From assembly GCA_947066815.1 (NCBI GenBank), contig CAMSZT010000015.1, positions 1 through 64,000 on the forward strand: DNA of 64,000 nucleotides. The letters are read 5' to 3'. Shown here piece by piece: positions 17,436-25,570 of this stretch (positions are counted from its first letter, which is position 1; each line of letters opens with the position of its first letter). Source of the stretch: an uncultured Lachnotalea sp. (GTDB lineage: Bacteria; Bacillota; Clostridia; Lachnospirales; Lachnospiraceae). The position numbers were made by a program, and so were the translations under genes. The notes beneath the pieces are model-generated. The model was not told the origin of the DNA, did no database searches, and saw nothing but the letters and a program-made list of their open reading frames with translations.

Positions 17436-17630
17436 AGGAGGACTCCTTTTCACTCTTTTCTTTCATTATAGATAAAATGGGTTAAAGAGCGCATAAAGCA
17501 GAGGGAGAAGAAGTTAAGATTGCATAAAGACGGCATTTGAAACGACGTGAAGAATAGAATGAATATGATATACTTATTTTAATAGAACATTTTTGATAGA
17601 ACTGAATGGAGAAGAGACAGGGAGGATTTT

Positions 17631-18025
17631 ATGGCAAAGACAACAGGGCTGACCAGCGGAGAACAGGAGATCATGAAAGCGATTTGGACAATTTCGGAGG
17701 AAGGGGGATTGGTGACAACTGCCGCCATTCGGAAAAAACTGTTTGAGTGGCGAGGAGAAAAAGTGTACAGCCAGGCATTTATGCCCAGGTGACGCATCTG
17801 GAGGAAAAGGGATTTGCCCGGATGGAGCGGAGAGAAGGCTCGTCCCGGGTGACTATCGTGCCTTTGGCGGACAAGGAGGAATATGTCCGGAAACAGGCGG
17901 CTTACTGGGTCGATTATTGGAACAAGAGCGGGGCGGGTTATGCCATGGCGGCCCTAAGTGGCGGCGGGAGCCTGACGAAAGAAGAAAAAGAGGAACTGCG
18001 GAGGTATCTGGATGAACTTGATTAG
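17631..18025 (+). pseudogene. BlaI/MecI-family repressor, frameshifted
   Basis: Codons from ATG 17631 read as the winged-helix N-terminus of BlaI/MecI ('LTSGEQEIMKAIWTI'), then hit TGA at 17790-17792. The next frame resumes 'GIYAQVTHLEEKGFARMERREG', written in part, the rest of the recognition helix and wing, and runs to 18025 with a typical C-terminal dimer helix. One extra G near 17774 would restore a single frame of about 131 codons. As written the repressor is split within its DNA-binding domain. A GGGAGG ribosome site is present. It overlaps the BlaR1-like gene by 14 bases. Confidence 0.75.
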
Positions 18026-19390
18026 CACATGCCTTTTGATTCTCATGACATCGGTGACGGGAAGCATTACCTTCTGGCTGTGGAGATGTGGGAGCAGGAT
18101 ACTGGAAAGGCAGGGGAAATTCCAGGGAATCCGGACGGGACTGGTAACTGTTGTCCTTTCTTTTCTGATTCCGTTTCTGTTTGTTTACAAGGCTGTACAG
18201 CTGCGGCTGTTCCTGGACGGGAATTCCGGTCCCCTGTTCTGGAATACGCCGGTATTGATGATCGTGGGAAGACTTTTGTTTTTCGCATGGGCCGGAGGAG
18301 CTCTGTGGAAGATGTTTCACATGCACCGGAAAAAGAGTGGTTTGCGGGTATTGCTTTGCAAACACAGACGGGCTGGAGAAGAGATTCAAACGATTGCGGA
18401 CCGCGTGCGTGAGGACCTCCATATCCAAAGAAACATATTGTATACCTGACAGAAGAGGGGGCAGGGCCTTGGATTGCCGGTGTCTGGTCCGTCCGCATTT
18501 TTCTTCCGGAGAAGCGTTATGGAGAAAAAGAACTGGAGATCATTCTGGAGCATGAACTACGGCATTATAAACAGGGAGACCTGATCTTAAAAGAGCTGTG
18601 CGGCCAGATCACATGGATCCACTGGTTTAACCCGTTTGCGGCACGGCTATATCAGGAAGTCAACAAATGGGGAGAACTCCACTGTGACCTGTGGCTCTGC
18701 AACGAGGAGATCCATAGCTGGAATAAAAAACAGTATTTTCTGACGATCTTAGAGCATACGCCGGAGCGAAAAGAAGATTTCCCCTTTGGAATGGGGCTTG
18801 GAAAAACGGCGGAGGAACTGAAAAGGAGAATGGAAAAGATGAAATATTACAATCCGAAAAAGGAATGGAACAGAGAGGTTCTTGTACTGATAGCCCTATG
18901 CTTTGTGCTGGTCTCTTCCGTAACCTCTCTGGCAGTCGGGGAGGCACTGGAGGCGGTTTACGAAGTTGTGTATGATGCGACGGAGGTGATCGAATACGAA
19001 GAGCCCCAGCCGCAGCCGGAGATATCCGACGAGTACGAGTGGATTCCCGGGGAGGACGTCACAATTATTGAATCAGAAGAGAACCTGAATGCAAAGGGCT
19101 CAAGTACCTATACCTGGACCATCCCCATGAACAGTATAAAGAAATCAGGAAGTTTTTATGCGGCAAAGGGAAGCAAAGTAGCGATTTCTGTAAATCCGGA
19201 TCCCGTGGATGCTGATACGGGAATTGGTTTGGATCAGCCAAATGGTAAATTGAGAGGTGTCTCTGATACTGGTACGTATGGTTATACATTCACAATCAAT
19301 GAGAGCGGATATTACAAGGTCTATGTGAGAAATGAAGACGGCAAGCAGATTAATGCAGTAGCTGTTTTTAGAAAAGAAAGTTATTTTTAG
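18012..19390 (+). pseudogene. BlaR1/M56-family antirepressor metalloprotease, frameshifted
   Basis: The first frame (18012-18449) encodes three membrane helices of an M56 protease. The frame then shifts near 18425; the next frame continues 'KKHIVYLTEEGAG' and holds the zinc motif 'HELRH' (codons from 18551), another membrane helix (near 18885-18935) and an outside domain of about 130 residues. One extra C near 18425 restores the gene. The outside domain is not penicillin-binding-like; it is acidic, Pro-rich and then beta-rich ('TYGYTFTINESGYYKVYV'). The family cleaves its partner BlaI after sensing a ligand. Whether the frameshift is real cannot be told here. Confidence 0.72.
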
Positions 19391-19575
19391 AAATATATTG
19401 TATAACCTTATGCTATATGATATATTATTCTCATAATGTTGGGATTGAAAGCCTTTTATCAGTCCCTGATAGTTTATTGATCGTCCAATAGCCGTGACGG
19501 GAGGTGAGAGACAGGGCATTGGATAAAGTTTAGAAACTGTTTCATGTTGTTTTGTAAATTATGGAGGGGAATACG

Positions 19576-20159
19576 ATGAGAAAAAATTAAAAAAGCTAGT
19601 GTCGATGTTGTCGTTGTCATTGCTCGCTGGTGCATTGATTTGTCCGCATGTGAAAGCGGCTGAGGGCAGTACGCCTGTAAATATGGCAAAAACGGCGGAA
19701 GAACGAATGACAGAATTGCGTATGCAGGATGAGGGACCAGACTTTACCAAGGGGCAATTGCTTGAGGAAGTCTGGGGGATGGAAGAGGACGGCACGCCTT
19801 ATGTGGAGCGGACTTATGTAAAAATTCCCGTTGGCAGGGCGATGACTCGTTTTCGTACATATACAAAAACAAAGAGTTACGGGGCTACGGGTTCCGTAGA
19901 AGTTACGGCAATGTTCGCTTGGAACACTGAAATGAAAAAAGCGTATGTATTGCAACCCAGCGGGAAATTTAATGCAGGAGGCGGAATAGACCATACGGAA
20001 AACGAGCGTGTAACGATGTCCGGTACAGGGACTGAAAAAGCTTCTGCTACGTATAGCATTGTTGTACATAGATATATGGGAGTTACAGGTCCTGCCACCT
20101 ACAGTGTGACCATATCATGTGATTATAAGGGAAATTGTACTGGAAATTTAGTTTCATAA
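19576..20159 (+). CDS. Secreted beta-rich hypothetical protein with a probable 5' frameshift
   Basis: The clear frame runs from about 19587 to 20159 and encodes a signal peptide ('LVSMLSLSLLAGALICPHVKA'-like, in part) followed by about 160 residues with two cysteines near the C-terminus ('SCDYKGNC'). The best ribosome site (GGAGGGG) serves ATG 19576, which reads 'MRKN' then stops. One extra A in the A6 run at 19581-19586 would join it to give a perfect signal peptide start. Otherwise translation begins at GTG 19599 or ATG 19605. Function is unknown. The BlaI/BlaR1 pair directly upstream suggests it is part of that regulon. Confidence 0.55.
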
Positions 20160-20204
20160 GAATTTCAAACGGAAGGATGCTGTATAGAGAGGAGGTAACT
20201 GCCT

Positions 20205-20678
20205 GTGTTGTATGCTATTTACTTGATTGGACTCACGGGAATTACAGTATGGGGGATTGGCCTTGAGCATATGTGGGCATTTGTGGATTCTGTAACACTG
20301 TACTTTATTTTACTTTTCTGTGTTTTCTGTTTAGTTTTTACAAAATCATTAAAGCCCTTTGGCAGAAGTTTTTTATTGGCCTTCGGAAAGAAGAATGATT
20401 CGCTGGTTCAGTGCAGGGAAAGCCTTCAGTCTGTCAAGATGGTGATGCTCATGGCGGCACTGTCCGGGCTTCTCGGTTTTTTGATCGGATCAATCAATGG
20501 GCTTAAATTTTCCGACGCGTTATCACCTGACATCGTGTATCACATTGCACTGGATACCTCGGTAGCGTTTATTTCTATCTTTTATGCGGTGTGTATCTGT
20601 GTCATCTTGCTTCCTGTTTTCTTTATGGTGAAGAAACATATTATCATACTGGAGAATGCAGGCGAGACGACAGATTAG
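20205..20678 (+). CDS. MotA/TolQ/ExbB-like membrane protein
   Basis: The 157-residue protein has four hydrophobic segments (about 5-25, 30-47, 75-97 and 115-140). The region 'KSLKPFGRSFLLAFGKKND' followed by a Gly-rich helix resembles small MotA-like proteins. It lacks the long cytosolic domain of motor MotA, and no MotB/ExbD partner is adjacent. The GTG start has GAGGAGGT 8 bases upstream. It lies 45 bases after the secreted protein and is likely cotranscribed with it. Assignment to the MotA family is tentative. Confidence 0.5.
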   Translation: MLYAIYLIGLTGITVWGIGLEHMWAFVDSVTLYFILLFCVFCLVFTKSLKPFGRSFLLAFGKKNDSLVQCRESLQSVKMVMLMAALSGLLGFLIGSINGLKFSDALSPDIVYHIALDTSVAFISIFYAVCICVILLPVFFMVKKHIIILENAGETTD

Positions 20679-20747
20679 GGAACCGTGGGAAAGAAAATGC
20701 CGTTTTCGAAAAGAGCAGGATAACACCGGAGTTTTCTCGGTATGACT

Positions 20748-20777
20748 GAACAGAGGAAGAGATCTCTTCCTCTGTTC
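20748..20777. repeat. Perfect 30-bp palindrome
   Basis: GAACAGAGGAAGAGA is followed immediately by its exact reverse complement, with no loop. It lies between the MotA-like gene and rpmB, just before a terminator. It may be an extra stem of a bidirectional terminator or a protein-binding site. Confidence 0.6.
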
Positions 20778-20782
20778 ATAAA

Positions 20783-20812
20783 AAAGACAACCCTCTACGG
20801 ATTGTCTTTTTA
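20783..20812. terminator. Bidirectional rho-independent terminator
   Basis: AAAAGACAA pairs with TTGTCTTTT around an 11-base loop, giving A/T tracts on both sides. It serves the plus-strand MotA-like gene and the converging rpmB gene. Confidence 0.8.
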
Positions 20813-20836
20813 TGCTTCGCAATTCCACCTCATCCT

Positions 20837-21022
20837 TTAAGCCCGCTCTACCAAACCGGACTTCAGGCAGGACGTACACACGTACATCTTCTTCGTGCCG
20901 CCGTTCACTTTGACTCTGACGGACTTCACGTTGGAACTCCACATCTTGTTGGATTTTCTATTGGAATGGCTGACTTTCTTTCCGAAGTGAGCGCCTCTCT
21001 CACAGATTGCACATTTGGCCAT
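20837..21022 (-). CDS. rpmB: Ribosomal protein bL28
   Basis: The 61-residue large-subunit protein has the zinc-binding C4 form: cysteines in 'CAICERG' near the N-terminus and 'CTSCLKSG' near the C-terminus. 'SHSNRKSNKMW' is the family core. An AGGAGG site is near the ATG. It is monocistronic and divergent from the Asp23 gene, the usual clostridial arrangement. Confidence 0.96.
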   Translation of the reverse strand: MAKCAICERGAHFGKKVSHSNRKSNKMWSSNVKSVRVKVNGGTKKMYVCTSCLKSGLVERA

Positions 21023-21084
21023 GTTAGCACCTCCTTATACAGATTTGGCTGGCAAACGTCCCCGCCAGACCCATAACATTAAAC

Positions 21085-21113
21085 ATAATATCAGATATTG
21101 GCAGAAAATGCAA
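21085..21113 (-). promoter_or_regulatory. Sigma-A promoter of rpmB
   Basis: On the minus strand TTGCAT (21113-21108) and TATTAT (21090-21085) are 17 bases apart, about 60 bases before the rpmB start. A plus-strand TATAAT at 21170-21175 probably serves the divergent Asp23 gene; its -35 is weak. Confidence 0.6.
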
Positions 21114-21228
21114 GCAAATTTCGGTGGAAATTTCAAAAAAATTCGGTTCCTTTTTTGCCGGAAACAGGGTATAATACTCTAAGATAGGCGTAGTGTGTAT
21201 GCTGCGCTCGGGAAAGGGAGGTCAGCTT

Positions 21229-21588
21229 ATGAAATGTCGGATTAATAACATGATGGGCGAAATCTTGATTGATACGGACGTCATTGCAAAATATGCGGGC
21301 ACCGTGGCGGTGGAATGCTTCGGCATCGTCGGCATGGCGGCGGTCAGCATGAAGGACGGCCTGGTGAAGCTCCTTCGGAGAGACAGTCTGACCCATGGCA
21401 TCCATGTGGAAACGCAGGAGAACCGGCTTCATTTAAATTTTCATGTGATTGTATCCTACGGCGTGTCGATTTCGGCCGTGGCGGACAATCTCATAGAGAA
21501 TGTGAAATACAAGGTTGAAAAATTCACGGGTATCGAGGTGGAGAAGGTCAATATCTTCGTCGAGGGTGTCCGGGTGATAGACTGTTGA
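21229..21588 (+). CDS. Asp23/Gls24-family envelope stress protein
   Basis: The 119-residue cytoplasmic protein has the family core 'IDTDVIAKYAGTVAVECFGIVGMA' in part and the C-terminal 'VEKVNIFVEGVRV'. Family members sit at the membrane or act with DAK-domain proteins. AAGGGAGG lies 7 bases before the ATG at 21229. It precedes the DAK-domain gene by 18 bases, a standard Firmicutes pair. Confidence 0.9.
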   Translation: MKCRINNMMGEILIDTDVIAKYAGTVAVECFGIVGMAAVSMKDGLVKLLRRDSLTHGIHVETQENRLHLNFHVIVSYGVSISAVADNLIENVKYKVEKFTGIEVEKVNIFVEGVRVIDC

Positions 21589-21606
21589 TCAAGGAGGAAC
21601 GCTGTC

Positions 21607-23286
21607 GTGGCAGTAAATGTAATTGATGCGGCTCTTTTAAAGACCATGTTCCTGGCAGGGGCGCAGGGGCTGGAGAGCAAGAAGGAATGGATCAATGAAC
21701 TGAATGTGTTTCCCGTGCCGGACGGGGACACGGGCACCAATATGACACTGACGATCATGTCTGCGGCCAGGGAGGTGCAGGCCCTTGCGGACCCGACCAT
21801 GGAGTCCCTGGCGAAAGCGATCTCCGGCGGTTCCCTCCGGGGCGCCAGGGGAAATTCCGGTGTGATCCTGTCCCAGCTTTTTCGGGGGCTGACCAAAGAA
21901 ATCAAGACGGTGGAAGTCATCGACACGAAGGTGCTGGCCAGAGCTTTCAGGCGGGCGACGGAGACGGCTTACAAGGCGGTCATGAAGCCCAAGGAGGGCA
22001 CCATTCTCACGGTGGCGAAGGGGATGGCCGACAAGGCGGAGGAGCTTGCGGAGGAGACGGAGGATATGGAAGCCTTCCTGCAGGCGGTCATTGAGCACGG
22101 AGATCAGGTCCTTTTGCAGACGCCGGAGCTTTTGCCGGTACTCAAGCAGGCGGGTGTCGTGGACTCCGGAGGCCAGGGGCTCATGCAGGTGCTTAAGGGC
22201 GCCCTTGACGGGTATCTGGGAAAGGAAATCTCACTGGAGGCAGGAGCGCCTTCCGTATCTGTGGGCAGTGCGTCGGCCCAGACGGATGATTTTGAGATCA
22301 CATTCGGTTATTGTACGGAATTTATTATCAATCTGGAAAAGGAATATAATGAAGAGACGGAGATGGATTTCAAGGCCTTCTTAGAGTCCATCGGCGATTC
22401 CATTGTCCTGGTTTCCGACGACGATCTGGTAAAGGTACACGTACATACCAATGATCCCGGTCTGGCCATCCAGCGGGCTCTGACGTATGGCTCCCTTTCC
22501 AAGATGAAGATCGACAACATGAGAGAAGAGCACCAGGAGAAGTTGATCAAGGACGCAGAAAAGCTGGCGGCGGCGCAGAAGGCGGAGGACGAAGCCAGAA
22601 AGAAGGCGGCGGCCGAGGTGCCCAGGAAAGAGGTGGGCTTCATCGCCGTTTCCATCGGCGAGGGCCTTAATGAGATTTTCAAGGGCCTGAACGTGGATTA
22701 CCTCATCGAGGGCGGCCAGACCATGAATCCCAGCACCGAGGACATGCTGACGGCCATCGACCAGGTAAATGCGGACACGATCTACATTTTCCCGAACAAC
22801 AAGAACATCATCCTGGCGGCGGAGCAGGCCATGCACCTGACCGAGGATAAGGAGATTGTGGTGATTCCCTCCAAGACGGTGCCCCAGGGCATTACCGCCA
22901 TCATCAATTTCATCCCGGAGCTTTCGGCGGAGGAAAACAAGGCGGCCATGACGGAGGAGATGGCGAAGGTCAAGACCGGGCAGGTGACCTATGCGGTCCG
23001 CGACACCTCTCTGGACGGCTTCGAGATCAAGCAGGGCGACATCATGGGCATCGGCGACAAGTCCATTCTGGCGGAAGGAAAGGAAGTGGAGTCCACCTCC
23101 CTCCAGCTCCTGGCGGCCATGGTGGACGAGGATTCGGAGCTTGTCAGCATTTATTACGGGAGCGAGGTGGACGAGGCGACGGCCCAGGCCTTCTTTGAAA
23201 AGGCCCAGGAGGCCCATCCCGACGTGGACATCGAACTCCACTTCGGCGGACAGCCCATTTATTATTATATCGTTTCGGTGGAATAA
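21607..23286 (+). CDS. fakA: FakA-like DhaL-domain kinase
   Basis: The 559-residue protein has an N-terminal DhaL/DAK2 ATP-binding domain (about 1-200, 'NVFPVPDGDTGTNM' and 'GARGNSGVILSQLFRG'), a middle domain, and a C-terminal DegV-like region. FakA phosphorylates exogenous fatty acids bound to FakB; no FakB gene is nearby. The GTG start has AAGGAGG upstream. A short Lys/Ala/Glu-rich linker near residues 315-345 is unremarkable. Confidence 0.88.
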   Translation: MAVNVIDAALLKTMFLAGAQGLESKKEWINELNVFPVPDGDTGTNMTLTIMSAAREVQALADPTMESLAKAISGGSLRGARGNSGVILSQLFRGLTKEIKTVEVIDTKVLARAFRRATETAYKAVMKPKEGTILTVAKGMADKAEELAEETEDMEAFLQAVIEHGDQVLLQTPELLPVLKQAGVVDSGGQGLMQVLKGALDGYLGKEISLEAGAPSVSVGSASAQTDDFEITFGYCTEFIINLEKEYNEETEMDFKAFLESIGDSIVLVSDDDLVKVHVHTNDPGLAIQRALTYGSLSKMKIDNMREEHQEKLIKDAEKLAAAQKAEDEARKKAAAEVPRKEVGFIAVSIGEGLNEIFKGLNVDYLIEGGQTMNPSTEDMLTAIDQVNADTIYIFPNNKNIILAAEQAMHLTEDKEIVVIPSKTVPQGITAIINFIPELSAEENKAAMTEEMAKVKTGQVTYAVRDTSLDGFEIKQGDIMGIGDKSILAEGKEVESTSLQLLAAMVDEDSELVSIYYGSEVDEATAQAFFEKAQEAHPDVDIELHFGGQPIYYYIVSVE

Positions 23287-23319
23287 AAGAAGTTTGGACG
23301 GCATGGGGACCGGCTGGAA

Positions 23320-23351
23320 AGAGGACTGCGAAACTCACAGCCCTCTTTTTG
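23320..23351 (+). terminator. Rho-independent terminator after fakA
   Basis: AGAGG-A-CTG pairs with CAG-C-CCTCT around a short loop, then T5. It separates fakA from recG. Confidence 0.65.
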
Positions 23352-23397
23352 GCCTTATTATTCCGTATGATTATTACATATAAAAGGTGATTGTGAA

Positions 23398-25458
23398 ATG
23401 AGACTTTCCGACCCGGTCACTGCCCTCAAGGGCGTCGGGGATAAGACGGCGGCGCTGTTTGAAAAACTGAATATCCGGACGGTGGAGGATCTGCTGCACG
23501 CCTATCCCAGGGATTACGACTGCTATGAGGAGCCGGTGAAGACGGTGGAGATCGGGAGACCGGGAGTCTATGCGGTGGCGGCCACCATAAGGAAACGGCC
23601 GGAGGTGAAGCTTACGGCGAGGCTCAAGGTGGTGACAGCCCTCCTGGTGGATGATGACGGTATTTTAAAGGCCACCTGGTTCAACATGCCTTATCTGGCC
23701 AATTCTTTGAAGCCGGGAGGACGCTACATCTTCCGGGGGCGGGTGGTGAAGAATGCCTACGGCTTTGTCATGGAACAGCCGGCGGTCCTCGGATTCGAAG
23801 AGTATCGGAAGCTGCTCCACACCAGGCAGCCTGTCTACAACCTGACGGCGGGGCTGGGCAACAAGGCCGTCGGCAAGGCGGTGGCGAAGGCGCTGGAGGC
23901 GTTCCCCTCCCAGAAGGATTACCTCCCGGACTGGGTGCGGGAGAAGGAGGAGCTGGCGGAATATAATTTCGCCCTCCGGGCCATCCATTTTCCGGCGGAC
24001 GAAAGGGAGCTTCTCTTCGCCAGGAAGCGGCTGGTGTTCGACGACTTTTTCCTGTTCATCCTTTCTTTAAGGCTTCTTCGGGGGGCGGCAGGGAGGAAGG
24101 AGAACGGGTTTCCCGTGGGGGAAGGCGGGGAGGCCAGGCGGCTTCTCGCGGAGCTTCCCTACGAGCTCACCGGGGCGCAGCGGGAAACCCTCGGGGACAT
24201 TTTAAAGGACATGGGCGGGGAGCACCTGATGAGCCGCCTGGTCCAGGGGGACGTGGGTTCGGGGAAGACCATTGTCGCCGTCCTGGCCCTCCTTTCCGCC
24301 GTGGAGTGCGGCTATCAGGGGGCCATGATGGCGCCCACGGAGGTGCTGGCGAGACAGCATTTCGAATCGGTAACCAAACTGTTTTCGGAGCATAACGTAA
24401 AGTGCCGGGTCGTTCTGCTGGTCGGCTCCATGACGGCGAAGGAAAAGCGGCTGGTCCGAGAGCAGATCGCCGCCCACGAGGCGGACCTCATCATCGGTAC
24501 CCATGCGCTGATCCAGAAGAGCGTGGTCTATGACTGCCTGGGACTGGTGGTCACCGACGAACAGCACCGGTTCGGCGTCCGCCAGCGGGAGCTTTTCTCC
24601 AAAAAGGGCGGCGATCCCCACGTGCTGGTCATGAGTGCGACGCCCATTCCCCGGACCCTGGCCATCATCCTCTACGGGGATCTGGACATTTCCGTCATGG
24701 ATGAGCTTCCGGCCAAAAGGCTCCCCATCAAAAACTGCGTGGTCGACACCTCCTATCGGCCCAATGCCTGGAGGTTCATCGAAAAAGAGGCGGCGGCGGG
24801 AAGGCAGGCCTACGTGATCTGTCCCCTGGTGGAGGAGAGCGAGCGAGCGGAGGGGGAGAACGTGGTCGATTATGCGAAACTTCTCCGGGAGGCGCTCCCG
24901 CCTTCCGTCCGGGTGGAATACCTTCACGGCAGGATGAGCGCAGCGGAGAAGGAAAAGCGGATGGCGGCCTTTGCGGCAAACGAGATCCAGGTGTTAGTTT
25001 CGACTACGGTGATCGAGGTGGGGGTGGACGTGCCGAACGCCACGGTGATCCTGATCGAGAACGCGGAGCGGTTCGGCCTTGCCGGCCTTCACCAGCTCAG
25101 GGGCCGGGTCGGCAGGGGCGCCCACCAGTCCTACTGTATTTTCGTCAACACCTCCGGGGACGAGGAGAAAAATAAGCGCCTGGAAATCCTGAATCAATCG
25201 AACGACGGCTTTTACATCGCTTCGGAGGACCTTAAGCTCAGGGGGCCGGGCGACATGTTCGGCATCCGCCAGAGCGGTTTGATGGAGTTTTCCATCGGGG
25301 ACGTCTTTACGGACGCGGACATTTTAAAAGAAGCTTCGGAAGCGGCGGAGCGGGTCCTCTCCGAGGATCCGGCCCTGGAGTCGGAGCGCTATGGGGAGCT
25401 TCGGAAGAAGATCGATCTGGAGCTTTTAAGGAGGGCGGAGGGGACGCTTTCCCTGTAA
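23398..25458 (+). CDS. recG: ATP-dependent DNA helicase RecG
   Basis: The 686-residue protein has a normal RecG length. The N-terminal wedge/OB domain (about 1-200) is followed by the helicase core with Walker A 'GDVGSGKT', the DEQH box 'VTDEQHRFGVRQ', 'MSATPIPRTL', 'VSTTVIEVGVDVPNA' and the RecG C-terminal 'LRGRVGRG'. It remodels stalled replication forks and branch-migrates Holliday junctions. The ATG is chosen from the family N-terminus 'LSDPVTALKGVGDKTA'. Confidence 0.97.
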   Translation: MRLSDPVTALKGVGDKTAALFEKLNIRTVEDLLHAYPRDYDCYEEPVKTVEIGRPGVYAVAATIRKRPEVKLTARLKVVTALLVDDDGILKATWFNMPYLANSLKPGGRYIFRGRVVKNAYGFVMEQPAVLGFEEYRKLLHTRQPVYNLTAGLGNKAVGKAVAKALEAFPSQKDYLPDWVREKEELAEYNFALRAIHFPADERELLFARKRLVFDDFFLFILSLRLLRGAAGRKENGFPVGEGGEARRLLAELPYELTGAQRETLGDILKDMGGEHLMSRLVQGDVGSGKTIVAVLALLSAVECGYQGAMMAPTEVLARQHFESVTKLFSEHNVKCRVVLLVGSMTAKEKRLVREQIAAHEADLIIGTHALIQKSVVYDCLGLVVTDEQHRFGVRQRELFSKKGGDPHVLVMSATPIPRTLAIILYGDLDISVMDELPAKRLPIKNCVVDTSYRPNAWRFIEKEAAAGRQAYVICPLVEESERAEGENVVDYAKLLREALPPSVRVEYLHGRMSAAEKEKRMAAFAANEIQVLVSTTVIEVGVDVPNATVILIENAERFGLAGLHQLRGRVGRGAHQSYCIFVNTSGDEEKNKRLEILNQSNDGFYIASEDLKLRGPGDMFGIRQSGLMEFSIGDVFTDADILKEASEAAERVLSEDPALESERYGELRKKIDLELLRRAEGTLSL

Positions 25459-25474
25459 GAAGAAATCGATATAA

Positions 25475-25523
25475 GAAGAAATCGATTTTCAAACGGTTTC
25501 TGAAAGAGGAAACCGATTTCTTG
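25475..25523 (+). terminator. Terminator after recG
   Basis: AGAAATCGATTTTC pairs with GGAAACCGATTTCTT across a loop containing ACGGTTTCTG. The T run is short, so efficiency is uncertain. A partial copy of AAGAAATCGAT lies just upstream at 25459-25470. Confidence 0.5.
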
Positions 25524-25570
25524 TGACGTCAGATCACTCGTAAACAACACAAATCGACCAGGAGACAAGA

